Assembly (NCBI GenBank): GCA_019722365.1
Contig: JADFUC010000956.1
Location: 1 to 64,000 of the forward strand
Length of the DNA stretch: 64,000 nt
Direction of reading: 5' to 3'
Source of the DNA: Lithospermum erythrorhizon
Lineage: Eukaryota; Streptophyta; Magnoliopsida; Boraginales; Boraginaceae
Shown piece by piece: positions 25,105-36,289 of this stretch (its first letter is position 1; each line of letters opens with the position of its first letter). The notes beneath the pieces are model-generated. The model saw only the letters and a program-made list of their open reading frames with translations. It was not told the DNA's origin and did not search any database. Made by a program: the position numbers and the translations under genes.

Positions 25105-25625
25105 TTTACTTCTTTTGCAGGTTAGTTTATAATATGATTTTTTATTTCTGTTTAAATTTTTGGGATGAAATTATTTTAAGTTATTTTGAGTTTCTTGTTT
25201 ATAGTTAAGGTGATTGTTTATCATGTAATCTTATTTCTGGCCAAGTTAACTTCTTTGGCTGATTAGTTTATAATAAAATTGTTTATTTCTGTTTAAATAT
25301 TTGGAATGAAATTATTTGAAGTTATTTTGAGTTTCTTGTTCATAGTTAAGGTGATTGTTTTTCATGTAATTTTGTTGCATTTTGGTTTAATGGGCATTTG
25401 GGCAGTTTTGGATTGTTGGGATTGATAATTCATTGATTTGGGTAGTTTAAATATTTATAATGGACTTATTTGAAGTTAATTTGAGTTTCTTGGTCATAGT
25501 TAACTAGTTAAGGTGATTGTTTTTCATGTAATCTTGTTGCAGGTGACTTTAACGGCATTTGGGCAGTTTTACATTGTTGAGATTGATAATTCATTGATTT
25601 GGGTAGTTTGAGTGATTTCTGTTTT
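25105..25625 (+). repeat. Three diverged tandem copies in the 5' UTR/intron
   Basis: Copies at about 25105-25241, 25243-25444 and 25445-25625 share TTTGAGTTTCTTG, CATAGTTAAGGTGATTGTTT and TCATGTAAT. Copies 2 and 3 also share GGGCAGTTTT...ATTGTTG...GATTGATAATTCATTGATTTGG. TTGCAGGT-type sequence occurs near 25118 and 25540, so the copies may multiply splice acceptors ahead of the start codon. Confidence 0.75.
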
Positions 25626-25660
25626 GGGTTTTCTTTAGGTTGGAATTTTGGCATTAGTGA

Positions 25661-28600
25661 ATGGGAAATAAATTGGGGAGGAGGCAAGTGGGTGGGGATG
25701 AGAAGTGGCTATCATATTCTTGGCTATGGGTTGTACTAGCTGACAAGCTTGATCAAGAAGTTTGCAGTTGATTCTTGGGTCAAAGTTAGCACCTTGCTAT
25801 CCTGGTGATGAAGAAAATGGTTTGGACCTTGAGGAGTGTCCAATTTGCTTCTTGGTATGTGCCTTGTGTTGCAGTTTCATATTGCTTTCATATGTGTATT
25901 TGTTTGCATTCTTAAATAAATTAGAAACAACCTATCTATTTCCTATCGTACTGCGTGCTGCACTATCCGACCCTATACCGCTTAGGCGTGCATCTCTTTT
26001 AGATGCATGGGGAAGCTACCGGGGTTGATGTGTATTTGTTTGCATCTTTTTTTGTTGTTGCGATTAATTTGTGTGAATAGAGCTAATGGGGGTGTGGAGA
26101 AAAGAAGATACGAGGATAGAGTGTTCCATGAAATGTGATTATTGAGGCTTCCATTGTTTCTTGTTTCTTCTTCGGGATAACTGAATCTCATGGTGGTCCA
26201 ATACATAAGAAAACCATTTATTGTGTGTTTGTTTAAGCATGGAGTTGGAGGAAACTCAATACATGTAATCTTAAGTTTTCCTTCAATTCCAGTTTCTTGC
26301 TTCAAATAAACACACAGTTAATATCGTCAGTTTGAGGATGTTGAAGGGTCAGCTTAGTTAGAGAATCGGGGTGGGGGTTTTTAATGTAGTGGTTAGGCAC
26401 TCACTTGTAAGTGTATAGGTCGAGTGTTCAAACCTCGCCGCTAGGTTAAAGAAAAAAAGGTAGACATTGGTACATTTATTCAAGAATGTTAGAATTGTTT
26501 GCTAGTCGTCCTTTACGTAAAAATTAGCCTTATGTTTGGTTTTGGATAATTACTTTTCAGGAAAACATTTCTTAGCCCTGAATTCTTGGATGTTTCTTTA
26601 CTTTAAGTGGAATTCCTTGTGATTGAATTCCTGTTTATTCAGCATTATCCAAGTCTAAATCGCTCAAGATGTTGTACTAAAGGCATTTGCACAGGTAAAT
26701 ATGTGACAAAAATTTACCTCGTTGTTTTACATTACTATAATTAGTTCTAGTTATTAAGTTTGTATTCTCCATGATTATCGCAGCCTGGCTCATCTCGCTG
26801 TTCCAGAGTGTTTTTGGTGGAGGATTGAAGACCCCTAAACTCCTGCCCTCCCGTCCCAAATCACAGTATCCTTTTGGATTCTTAATGTGTACACTCTTGT
26901 TAAAGACTTCTCATTTTTTAGCATTATAGCATTGTTTATAATTCCTTTTGGCAATATGTTTTTTCTTGAATTTGAATTATGATTATCCTTTGTAAAACAT
27001 CGAAGTATGCTGGAACATCGGGAGAGGGGTGGAAGACCATGAAGAAAAAAGGAGGAGGGAGCAAATTCTGTGGGCGATTGCTTTTGGTGGTAGCTCACTA
27101 TTCATCTTTGGATGCGTGAACTGTTCTACTGTCTTATAGTTTTCTACTGAATTAGGAAGAACAAAAGGTTATCGAAGCCAAAATTAGGATGAGGCGCCAG
27201 GAACTTCTAGATGAAGAGGAAATGATGCAGAAAAGAAGAGAAATGAGTTCTGAAAGTGGCGTGGTTGGACCAAGCGACTCTGAGTCCTCCTTCGGATCAG
27301 GTGCTCAAATATTGAACTGTGACTGTGTGTTGTTATGTAATTTTCCCGAAAGTATACTCGCTTTAATTTCTTACTAATTTTGATTAGCAGCGCCATCTTT
27401 TGTTTCTTCTGGAGAAGTTACTTTTCAGGATTCCCCTGGTTCTGCAGCTATCCAACAAGATTTACGCCCTAGGCAGAATAGGTATGTGCTGCCTCATCGT
27501 TAAGATTTTACTGCTTCTTTTATTTTCCTGATTCAAACAAAAGATGAAAACAAAGCTAATATATGATACAATCTGCAATGTCTGGTTTCATGGCAGAGAT
27601 AACAATTAAACCACCGTTTCTGAATTTGTTCTAGCAGATATAAAACTCAACTACTTCTGTTCTGTTTAAACTGAAGCATAATTTCTAGTTACGCTTAACT
27701 TAGTTCTTATAATCAGCACATTTTCATTTCTATTTTTCAAATTATAGTTTGTTATAGGCGACCCAAAGAGCTACATGTTTCGTAAGGGCTTCTTTGTGTT
27801 TTCAAGTGAAAATTTCTCCGTTTCAATTCTGACCTACAAGCTTTTTACTGATATATACTAAGCTTTGTGTTAAAGGAAGGTCATCACCATTATGTCCAAA
27901 TGCTAAATATATAGATCCACGTCATAGTGATCCTAGTCGTAGAGAAATGTCTCCATCTGAATATAAAGGAACGTATGTTAAAAAATCCGCTGTTATCTCA
28001 AGCTAAAGAAAAACATAGGAAAGATATCTAGATTATTGGTGGTTCTTGACTATGATCATGAAGCATTAATTCTCTATTTGGCTCCTGAATAGCAAACATT
28101 GGCATCTATTTAGTTGGGATGAATCAAGTTTGGTCTGAACTCTTAGCATGTTAAATTTCTCCGAGCTTTATATCTTGTCTCGATTTAGGTCGCAATAATT
28201 GGGTTTCTTTTGCCTTCCCAGTTCTTACCTTTATGAATATATTATTGAAGAAGATTCCTGAACTTTCATGGCTCCTATTTCCATGTAAAATGGAGACCCT
28301 ATTTAAGTTCCTTCTTTCAGCATCTCTTTTACCTTACTGAGCGCTGAGATTGCAGGAATGGCGAATTTGACTTGGATCTAGAAGACATTATGGTCATGGA
28401 AGCAATCTGGCTTTCGATTCAGGTACTTGATGAATCATATGACCATGGGCCACAATTCTTTGAATTAATCTATAAATAGTCCCTTCGATTATTTTTTTCC
28501 GTTTTGTGTTCAAATACGAGAATCTGTACCAATCGTTCAATTATGATAATTGAAGGAGAATGACAGCAACCGAAATATAACTCATGGTGATCCAGCTCCT

Positions 28601-29059
28601 TTAGAACACAACTCAACTGATCGGTCTTCCACATCAACCATGGCACCCCACTCTGGAAGATCGCCATCATCAGGCGGTCTTGCATGTGCGATTGCTTCAC
28701 TAACTGAGCGTCAGGGGATGAGTGGAGAGTCCTCTAACAACATTGGTCGTGATCTTCACGATGCCAGTAGCTCATTTGAGGCACCCCTTGATAGCCGGCT
28801 GATGATGGCCAGACATCAGAGAGAACAAGTAGCTCATGGAACAAATATTGCTGAAGCGGGTACCAGTTATTCCGGATCCGAGGTTGTCGAGGAAGACAGG
28901 TCTCGTCCTATCGCGAAGGATGAGTTTGGCGGTGATATACGAGCTTCTTCATCTGCGCTTGTTCCCGAGAGCTTTGAGGAACAAATGATGCTGGCTATGG
29001 CCGTCTCTCTAGCTGAGGCGCAAGTTCGGACAAGTGCTCAAGGAGTTTCATGGCATTAA
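25661..29059 (+). CDS. DA2L: RING-type E3 ubiquitin ligase, DA2/GW2 family
   Basis: Nine exons fit the DA2/GW2 family: 25661-25854, 26643-26694, 26807-about 26876, about 26992-27067, 27156-27300, 27391-27481, 27880-27972, 28356-28422 and 28556-29059. The total is about 430 codons, near the family's usual 400-430. The start matches the conserved Met-Gly-Asn-Lys-Leu-Gly-Arg-Arg. RING cysteines are seen in Leu-Glu-Glu-Cys-Pro-Ile-Cys-Phe-Leu (exon 1), Arg-Cys-Cys-Thr-Lys-Gly-Ile-Cys (exon 2) and Glu-Cys-Phe-Leu (exon 2/3 joint). Exon 5 has the conserved charged helix after the RING; exon 8 is the very conserved Leu-Asp-Leu-Glu-Asp-Ile-Met-Val-Met block. Known relatives ubiquitinate growth regulators and limit seed and organ size by restricting cell proliferation. 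Oddities: an in-frame stop at 25769-25771, and small indels in exons 1, 3 and 4. Exons 5-9 splice cleanly with matching phases. It is either a sequence-error-damaged gene or a young pseudogene; the family call is firm. Confidence 0.85.
26361..26461 (+). mobile_element. Probable tRNA-derived SINE in intron 1
   Basis: Within the first coding intron, GTAGTGGTTAGGCACTC resembles a pol III A box, and 35-40 bp later GTGTTCAAACCTCGC resembles a B box (consensus GGTTCGAAACC). An A-rich tail (AAAGAAAAAAAGG) follows near 26449. Spacing and order fit a tRNA-derived SINE head. Ends and flanking duplication are not resolved. A tRNA pseudogene is the alternative. Confidence 0.5.
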
Positions 29060-30780
29060 GATGCAATCATATATGGCATGGGTACATTCTTAGAACTTAA
29101 AAGCTTGAACTCTTAAGAATGAAACATGTATTTGATGATTACTCAATTAATAGTTTAAAGGGATGTTATGAATGATTTCTTATTTCTGCTTGAATTCTCT
29201 TACTGGTCATCTTTCTGAACATTTCTTTCATTGGGAGTATTATTTTTCTGTTAGAAGTTTTAATAATGAATTGAGGATAACTAATCTTACATTTAAAGCC
29301 TGTTAGTAATAAAATTCAGAAAATTACTGAATATTTTATATTTTATTTTTATGTGAAACATGAAAATAAATAAAGAAGGAAAAAAAGATTAACTAATAAT
29401 TAAAAGTTGAATTTCTAGGAATACAAAAAAAATTATTTCATTTAAATAGTACATCTAGAGTCTGTACTAATGTACTATAACATGAAAAGAGAAATAGGGA
29501 GTATATCTTTACCAAACAACTACTAATATACCTATATTGTATTATTAATTCAGCCTAATCTATAGTTAAGTAAAGTCCGTATGCTCTTCCCCTCCAATGA
29601 AATACACCTCAAATTTGGAAAAACATTTGCGTCTGTTCATGGAGCTTTCAATATTTTGTATAATTGAGCAACAGGGTAAATTTGGAATCACAAAAAAAGG
29701 CTTCACATGACGTGGACTTCCATGTTCTTTACTTTGTAACTAGTAATAGGCATCCTTACGCTTTATATAGGTATAGATTCTAGTTAAGTGTATGAAGGCA
29801 ATGGGGCTATTTTCCCCTGGTAATAGGTATCCTTATAACATCACCATGCTTACAAGGTTAAAATTGATAATACATATTTGAATTAAATAAATAAAAAACT
29901 AAAATTCCCCTCCACCAAATCAGTTCCTCTAATTTCGTTCACCCCCAAATCAATTCATCTCCAAAAACTTTATTCTCCTAATTTCTCTCAATCCCACCAA
30001 ATCATAATTAGTATCCTTGTAGGACAAATATTCTTGAATTAAATGATTTAATCCAAATTCTTTCTTCCCAAACCTACAAAACAAGCCACCAAAATCCATA
30101 AAATTTGTAAGAAATAACAAAAACGAAATTGAGGAGAATTAGAGGAGACTTTGAGAAGAAATCACCATTAAAGAATTCGCAAACGTTAAGCTCGAGCAAG
30201 ATCAAGAAAAAATGTAGAATACAAACTAAACCCAATGTGGTTTTTTTCAATATTATAATTAATTTTATTTTTGGGACCAATAAAATTACACTATTTGTAT
30301 TGAATGGGGCTATATAATACTATGTCAGAATTGGTTTCATAATACTATTAATGAATTTTTTAGAATTAAAGTATCAGGTTGTTAGAATTAATTATTTTGC
30401 ATGTTATTTAATTGTCAGAGTGGTTAAACATGAGTTTAGACATAGTAAGAAATACCTAAAAGTGTAGCTTAGCTCTATTTATAGAATTAAAATTGTTCTA
30501 GTTTTCGAACTAATTTGTGTGATAAAACATTGAAAAGATTGAGTTTTCTCGAAATATGGAATATTATGTGTTTGGAATATTGTTGTTTAAACGATGTCAT
30601 TTTATATATTTAGTCTTTAAAATATTACCGTTGTTTTGGAATTTATTGTCTTTCAAATATTATGTTGTAGTTTTGTTAGAAATAGGATATCAACGCATAT
30701 AAGATGATGATTTCAATATAGGATCCTGATGTCTTAAAAGAAATTAATGGTGGGATTTCTGCATTGATGTGTCAATGTGT

Positions 30781-31060
30781 AGATTAGTTAATGGGTTGAA
30801 TATTGTAGAAAACAATATTCAAATCGACGCTCATTCGAAGAACTGTTGTATTTTATCGGGTCAGCTCACGATCCCACACGGCTACGAACTGATTGGATTT
30901 CGCCATTACACTAACATTTTTTGTAGATGTTCATAGGCGACGCAGTTCCCGACGGTGGATATAAAATATTCCTAGGACCATCGCTTAGTCCGTGATTGCT
31001 ACAAGAGGGAGGCGGGACGTAGACGCTGCCGAATACCAAAAAATAAGGAGAAATTGATGA
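30781..31060. mobile_element. Possible CACTA-type transposon fragment
   Basis: A GC-richer island in AT-rich DNA contains CACTAACATTTTTTG at 30909, followed by GGCGACGCAGTTCCCGACGG. CACTA transposons start with CACTA and have CGACGG-type subterminal repeats. The opposite end is not identified, so this is weak. Confidence 0.2.
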
Positions 31061-31470
31061 TGTAATTTACATCCTTAGACCATCATTTGGCCTTAGATCG
31101 ATTAATTTCGAGCCAGGAAGGTTAACATGTTACTAATGGTATCCATCTCTAGTCGCTAAATACCCTTTACTCAGTACGTGTTGGTATATGTTTATGTTAG
31201 TTGTGTACTTTTAGTTTGTGATTTATTTATTTTTACACATCTTAGCCTCCCCGCTTTTATTCTTCTATACCATCTTTGTTTCACATTTGTTCATAAAGTA
31301 TTAATAAAGAAATATCATTTAAATTGAACTCACAGGTATTGGTTTCGTATTTAATTTAAAGTAATTATTCAGATTTGTTATGTAATACACATGTTCCTCA
31401 TATCGTGGTATCCATTCTCACAACCTATATCTACAAAATAGTAATGGTTTAGTATTTGCGATTGTATGTA

Positions 31471-31625
31471 TATAAACAATAGAACCATTAATACCTTTTT
31501 TCGATTTTGAAGAAGAAGTTTCTCCATATATATTTGAATTCGAGTTTTTGGGACCCATGATGATGAATAATTAGAGTAAAATTATATTGAATGTTTAAAA
31601 ATTGAATTATGAATCATCTAAACAA
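31471..31625 (+). repeat. Direct repeat, left copy (about 155 bp)
   Basis: It shares over 90% identity by eye with 31974-32130. Common text includes GAAGAAGAAGTTTCTCCATA, CATGATGATGAATAATTAGA and GAATTATGAATCATCTAAAC. The two copies lie about 500 bp apart in the same orientation. Confidence 0.85.
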
Positions 31626-31973
31626 AAAATTATAACCTAAAAGGAAGAAAAATAAAAGAAATAAAATCAAAAAGATAAAAATTGAATTGGAGTAAAATTA
31701 GCAAAAACTTAAAATATATCAGAGTTATTTATAATTAGCTGGGGTGTGAACAATTAATGCACGTGAAACTTTATTTTTTTTAAAGTGGCAAAAAAAATCA
31801 AAATACCATATGAAACCTAAGTATACATTCCGCATAAATAATGAATACTATAATAAAGGGTTTTACAGACGCACCACCGCTACGAATACGTAAAAAATTA
31901 ATATGCTCTATTATTATCCCTGGAATAGAAATAATACAAATATGTTGTTACTACACCATATATGATTAAATAT

Positions 31974-32130
31974 ATATATAAATAATAGAACCATTAAAAT
32001 ATTTTTTCGAATTTGAAGAAGAAGTTTCTCCATATATATTTGAATTCGAATTTTTTGGATCCATGATGATGAATAATTAGAGTAAAATTATATTGAATGT
32101 TTTAAAAATTGAATTATGAATCATCTAAAC
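31974..32130 (+). repeat. Direct repeat, right copy (about 157 bp)
   Basis: Partner of 31471-31625. The short distance and lack of a PBS or PPT between the copies argue against an ordinary LTR pair. A TRIM-type miniature element or a local segmental duplication are both possible. Confidence 0.85.
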
Positions 32131-33775
32131 ATAAAGAGATGATTCAATGCCCAAGATTGAAATTAGTACATTGTAAGCACCAATTTATAAGTCTCTAAAA
32201 AAAATACTCGTTATATTAGGATATCTTATCTTTGAAAAGCTCATATATGACGAAGATTTTGTGTTGATGTTGGAAAAAGAAGGCGGCTGTGGGTAGTGTA
32301 CCTATTAATATTGGTTGGTTATTGCAACACCATAATATACGTAGAAATATTATTGTTTTCAAGAACTAATTAAATTAATTGAACTTTTAATCTTTTGCGC
32401 CGTTGGTCATGAAGTGAAGGTGAATTTGCATCAGTGCATGTATCAAAAACAACTTTATATTCTTGTTGAAACTATGGAAATTCAATATTATTATCACTAG
32501 TTTTTCATTGAATGTATGTATAGTTTTTTTTTTTTCAATGAATGTATGTATAGTTGGTGATATTGTGGTCTTGAAGATTTTGTTGCATTTTTTCTTCACG
32601 GAAAATGAAAATCAGTTAATATAACTAAACAGAGTAACTATTAGGAAAGGCAGTTCATAATTAAAATAGGTACTGATAATTTGGCAATTAATTACATGAA
32701 TGGGCAAACCAAGGAATAATAGTGAAAATAAATAAGACGTAAAAAAGGAGAAAAAACAAAGGACAAAAAAGTATACAAAATTTGCAATATATATAACTTG
32801 CCCAATACACTGAAGTACCCATATAGGTATATTGTCCATCTTGATAAAGAAAAAAGCTAAATCGGGCTACACTCACATCCCTCAAGCTTCATTTAATGAT
32901 TCGAATCCATACCGCATTTAAGAGACTGAGCATACGATTTTAATATTTAAACTCTTTATTAGCTGAAAGCAAACACATAGGTATCCTTCTTGATGAGCTG
33001 CCTATTGCACGATTATGTCTTTCAACATGAACTTGTGGGTAAGCATCATATCTTTGATACTTTTAATGTGAGAGAAATCTCTCGACAATCAATCTTCCCT
33101 CTCCATTATTGAACTATTTATGCCTAAATGTTACTAGGCTGCAATTTTCTCAAACAATCCCAACCTATTATCAGAGAGTCTGATCATAGTGATCTCATGT
33201 AAAACTCCTTGTACAAACTGTCTTCTTCTTCTTTCATCAATGATGGCAATCATTATTTTCACCAAAGAGGTCCCAAATAAATCATTGAAACTCTTGATCT
33301 AAATCCATTGGCTAAACCCTATGTCAAGCACTTTGCCCATTATTTGACCTAGACACCACGTGACGTAAATCCCTCTTGAACAAGATTAAAATGGTATTCA
33401 GAGTAAATTCCAGTCAATGATTTGTCTCTGCTCATACCATTTATTATTTCTAATATATTAAAAGTTTTACAGTGACTCTGTTTTATATCCTATTAAATGT
33501 ACATAAATTCTTTCCAACCTAAAGTGGGTAGTTATCTTCAATTCCATTTATTTTTCGGTGGATGGTGGAGTAATACCAATTATTTAATTATTTTTACTTT
33601 CGAACTTTGAGAATGTAGAACAATAATTGTAGTATTATTGAATCCGTATGGGATTATAGACATATTGTTCAAAGTTGTATTATCAAATCCAATAATACAT
33701 AAATATGAAATAACAAAGAAATAAAAAGGTGTATTTTTGTTTGTCATCAAGATTTATTCATTAGAATAAAATATG

Positions 33776-33915
33776 ATGACTTATTGCTATTGCTACTAAT
33801 ATCAATCATAACATTTTAATTTTTTATCATAAGTCTACTAGTATTAAGCATAGCACTCTAGTTTTTTACCATAAGTCTATTAATATCAATCATAGCACTC
33901 TAGTTCTTCACCGAT
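33776..33915. repeat. Tandem repeat near the truncated GA2ox end
   Basis: Three units of about 50 bp contain ATCATAAGTCTACTAGTATT or close variants, then AATCATAGCACTCTAGTTTT. They lie just beyond the last recognisable exon of the gibberellin oxidase, where intron 2 sequence would be. Confidence 0.65.
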
Positions 33916-33975
33916 TGAAGTTATGCCCGAGATATTATGTAATATGGCAAATAATCAATAGGATTGAAAATCTAC

Positions 33976-35010
33976 CTGTAAAGAGTCACCAACATTGACA
34001 AAGAATGAATTTTGATCAGGAGGGATTGAAAGCCAGCTTCCATCTTTCAATGAGATTTGAAGTCCAGAAGTGTTATTTGACCTTAAAATAGAAATGATTT
34101 GTGGGTCAGTATGTTCTCCAAAACCAATCAAATTCTCGCCATTCAAATCTCCAAGCTGAGGACATGGAGGGTAATGATTTATCCTGAAAATAGAGTCACT
34201 TTCTTCATTCATTACTAGTTTGCTAAATACATTTCTTGGCTCAATGTTCAATCCATCTGCTAATAATTCTAGTATTTCACAACCCATTTTCTTTACTCCT
34301 GTGATGTAAGAATTTACAGCTGACCTGCAAAACAATAACATTGCACGAATCAATAATCATAGCTAACATAAATAATGTTTCACCGGCTGCATAAGGTTGG
34401 AAATAGTGGTGGAATTAAGGGCAGGTGTAAGGCAGTCCAATATATATATATTTTTTCAGAGTCTATTATTAAATGTTCATTTTTCTCAAAAATATTTGGT
34501 TCGGTCCCAATTTTTTTAACCGAAAATTTACTTCAAGTCGTCACAAGTAGGTAGGTGAAAAACACTATAGGTACTCCTAAATAAAAAAAAATAAAAATGA
34601 ACTTACCTAAAATCTTCAGGGGATACACCAAAAGTTGTAGCAAATTTTACATAATCAAATCCAGGATTAGCTGTAAGAAGAATATATTCAACCCAACCCA
34701 CATCACCGTTTGGTCCAATCTTCTTGTTTCCATAGCCAAATGGGGAAGGTGGCCCTGCTTTTTCTTTTTCAGATAGAGGTAAAGAAAAGAACTTTATAGC
34801 TTCATTTTCAAGTTTTGATATGAATTCATTTGAAATACCATGGTTTATCACTTTAAAGAATCCAAATTCTTGGCAAGCTTGAACAAGTTGGTACTTGCAA
34901 TCTTGTTTGGAAAGGTCTATGACTGGAATACTAGAAAGGCAAAGTGTTTGGGATTTGATTGTGTTTATTGCATTGTAATGTTCAATGACAGGTTTGGATA
35001 ATACCACCAT
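33976..35010 (-). CDS. GA2ox: Gibberellin 2-oxidase, class I C19 type; third exon not found
   Basis: Two clean exons are seen on the minus strand: 35010-34607 (404 nt) and 34324-33976 (349 nt), joined by GT/AG sites with a split Arg codon. They encode 251 residues against about 330-345 in the family. The N-terminal part has Pro-Val-Ile-Asp-Leu-Ser, Gly-Phe-Phe-Lys-Val-Ile-Asn-His-Gly and Pro-Phe-Gly-Tyr-Gly-Asn-Lys. Exon 2 has Asn-His-Tyr-Pro-Pro-Cys-Pro and the iron ligands His206 and Asp208 in Gly-Phe-Gly-Glu-His-Thr-Asp-Pro-Gln. The family hydroxylates carbon 2 of C19 gibberellins such as GA1 and GA4, inactivating the hormone with 2-oxoglutarate and Fe(II). Exon 2 ends at a good donor after Gly-Asp-Ser-Leu-Gln, exactly where the family's intron 2 lies. 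The last exon, with the distal His ligand and the 2-oxoglutarate-binding Arg, is not recognisable to the left. Without it the protein would be inactive. Confidence 0.9.
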
Positions 35011-35128
35011 GCTGGTTGGAATTGTTTGGTTGGTTAGAAGGCAATGAAGAAGTGTGGATAAATAAGTATGGGAGTAGTTTTGTGAGCACTGACGAGGATG
35101 AATGTTTATTTCGAAATGCTGCTCGACT

Positions 35129-35137
35129 CTTTTATAG
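35129..35137 (-). promoter_or_regulatory. Candidate TATA box of the GA2ox gene
   Basis: CTATAAAAG on the minus strand lies about 120 bp upstream of the start codon at 35010. That would place transcription start about 90 nt ahead of the ATG, a normal plant 5' UTR length. No experimental support can be read from the sequence. Confidence 0.5.
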
Positions 35138-35263
35138 ATTTTTTTGGGGGGCGTGATGTGTATTCAATATTTTGTGTAAGGAGGCAGAGTACTAGGGGTT
35201 GCAATTTGTGAGGAAAGAGGGGGGACGGAGAATATTCAAGCATGGATAGGATATACTCCCTCC

Positions 35264-35480
35264 AATTCAAATTATATGGAATTTTCGTTTTTCGATGTAC
35301 AATTTTGATTATCAATTACTTCTTATTTTGTATTTTAAAAAATGTAAAAATAAATTTGTCTTTAAATATATTTTTATAAAAGTAAATTTTTGATTTTTCG
35401 TATAATGTAGTTATTGATGATTAAAATTGGAAAGCAGAAAAATAAAGAAAAGTCTTTATATTTTTGAATTAGAGGAGTGC
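35264..35480. mobile_element. Stowaway-like MITE upstream of GA2ox
   Basis: The left end reads TA then CTCCCTCCAATTCAAATTAT. The right end GAATTAGAGGAGTG is its imperfect inverted complement. The length (about 215 bp), AT-rich interior and CTCCCTCC terminus fit Stowaway elements of the Tc1/mariner group. It lies about 130 bp upstream of the candidate TATA box. Confidence 0.6.
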
Positions 35481-36064
35481 TTGGTTAACTAACTCAACAT
35501 ACATTGATAAGTTTGACCTGGCTTAATTTTTCTCCTTTCAATATATCCCAAACCAATTATCTAATAATGTTTGGCTTGAGAGATAGGTGCAATTAGTCCT
35601 CAAAATTGGTCAGAAATCGAAAGTTAATTATCAAAATTTTAGTTGGTGTAAATTGATCAATGAAGTTGCACCTATAGAGATAGCCCACAGTTTGTAAAAG
35701 AAAAGATAAGACATGGTCTCTAGAACTTAATAATCATAATTTACCTTAATAATCCATTATGAAATTGTAAAATTGAATTGAAGTTTTCAATAATGAAAGA
35801 GCCAATATTGCTAAGTTTGAGTTTGGCAAACCAAACTTACTCTTATAATCATATATATTAATAAATAAAATTAATTTATATAATCATTTCTTAGAAAACG
35901 GTAAATCGGCCTTCGCGATCGATACTAACGCTAACACCGATATAATGTCGGTTTGGCATTGGATACGGGCTGACACGATTCCAGCGATGCTATTTAGATA
36001 CGGAAGCATGAAGCAGGCTACGTTGCTTAAATAACGTACGTTTGGTTCGGGTATTTAAACCTTA

Positions 36065-36285
36065 ATTATTTATAAATTTATTAATTTCTTTTTATATTTA
36101 TTTTAAAGCGACACAATATATTTATTAATTTTTTATATTTATTTTAAAACGACACTATATATTTATTTTAAACAGATAGTATATATATTTATTAATTTAT
36201 TTTAGTTTGACTCCAAATCGAAACTAAATATTTATTAATTTATTTTTATATTTATTTAAACCGATGCCAAACTAATATTCAATTC
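36065..36285. repeat. AT-rich tandem repeat, about 45-50 bp units
   Basis: Four or five units contain ATTTATTAATTTNTTTTTAT and TTTATTTTAAANCGACAC or close variants. The recurring CGACAC phrase gives the register. Confidence 0.6.
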
Positions 36286-36289
36286 AATT

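Larger units (their letters stand above)
29060..33954. other. AT-rich intergenic DNA between the two host genes
   Basis: The first 200 bp should include the 3' UTR and polyadenylation region of the DA2-like gene. The rest has no credible coding frame; frames at 30074-30317 and 32387-32885 are low-complexity. It contains a direct repeat pair at 31471 and 31974 and a GC-richer island at 30781-31060. I looked here on the minus strand for the missing third exon of the gibberellin oxidase and did not find it. Confidence 0.5.

Noticed and set aside
26361..26461. tRNA gene
   Set aside because: A-box-like and B-box-like motifs exist, but no acceptor stem or anticodon arm could be paired; a SINE head is the better fit.
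28470..28700. 76-codon minus-strand frame
   Set aside because: It overlaps the last exon and intron of the DA2-like gene and is a shadow frame.
32990..33110. Possible third exon of the gibberellin oxidase
   Set aside because: The reverse-strand translation gives no Lys-His-Arg or Arg-x-Ser motif and no Gly-Gly-Pro stretch expected of that exon.
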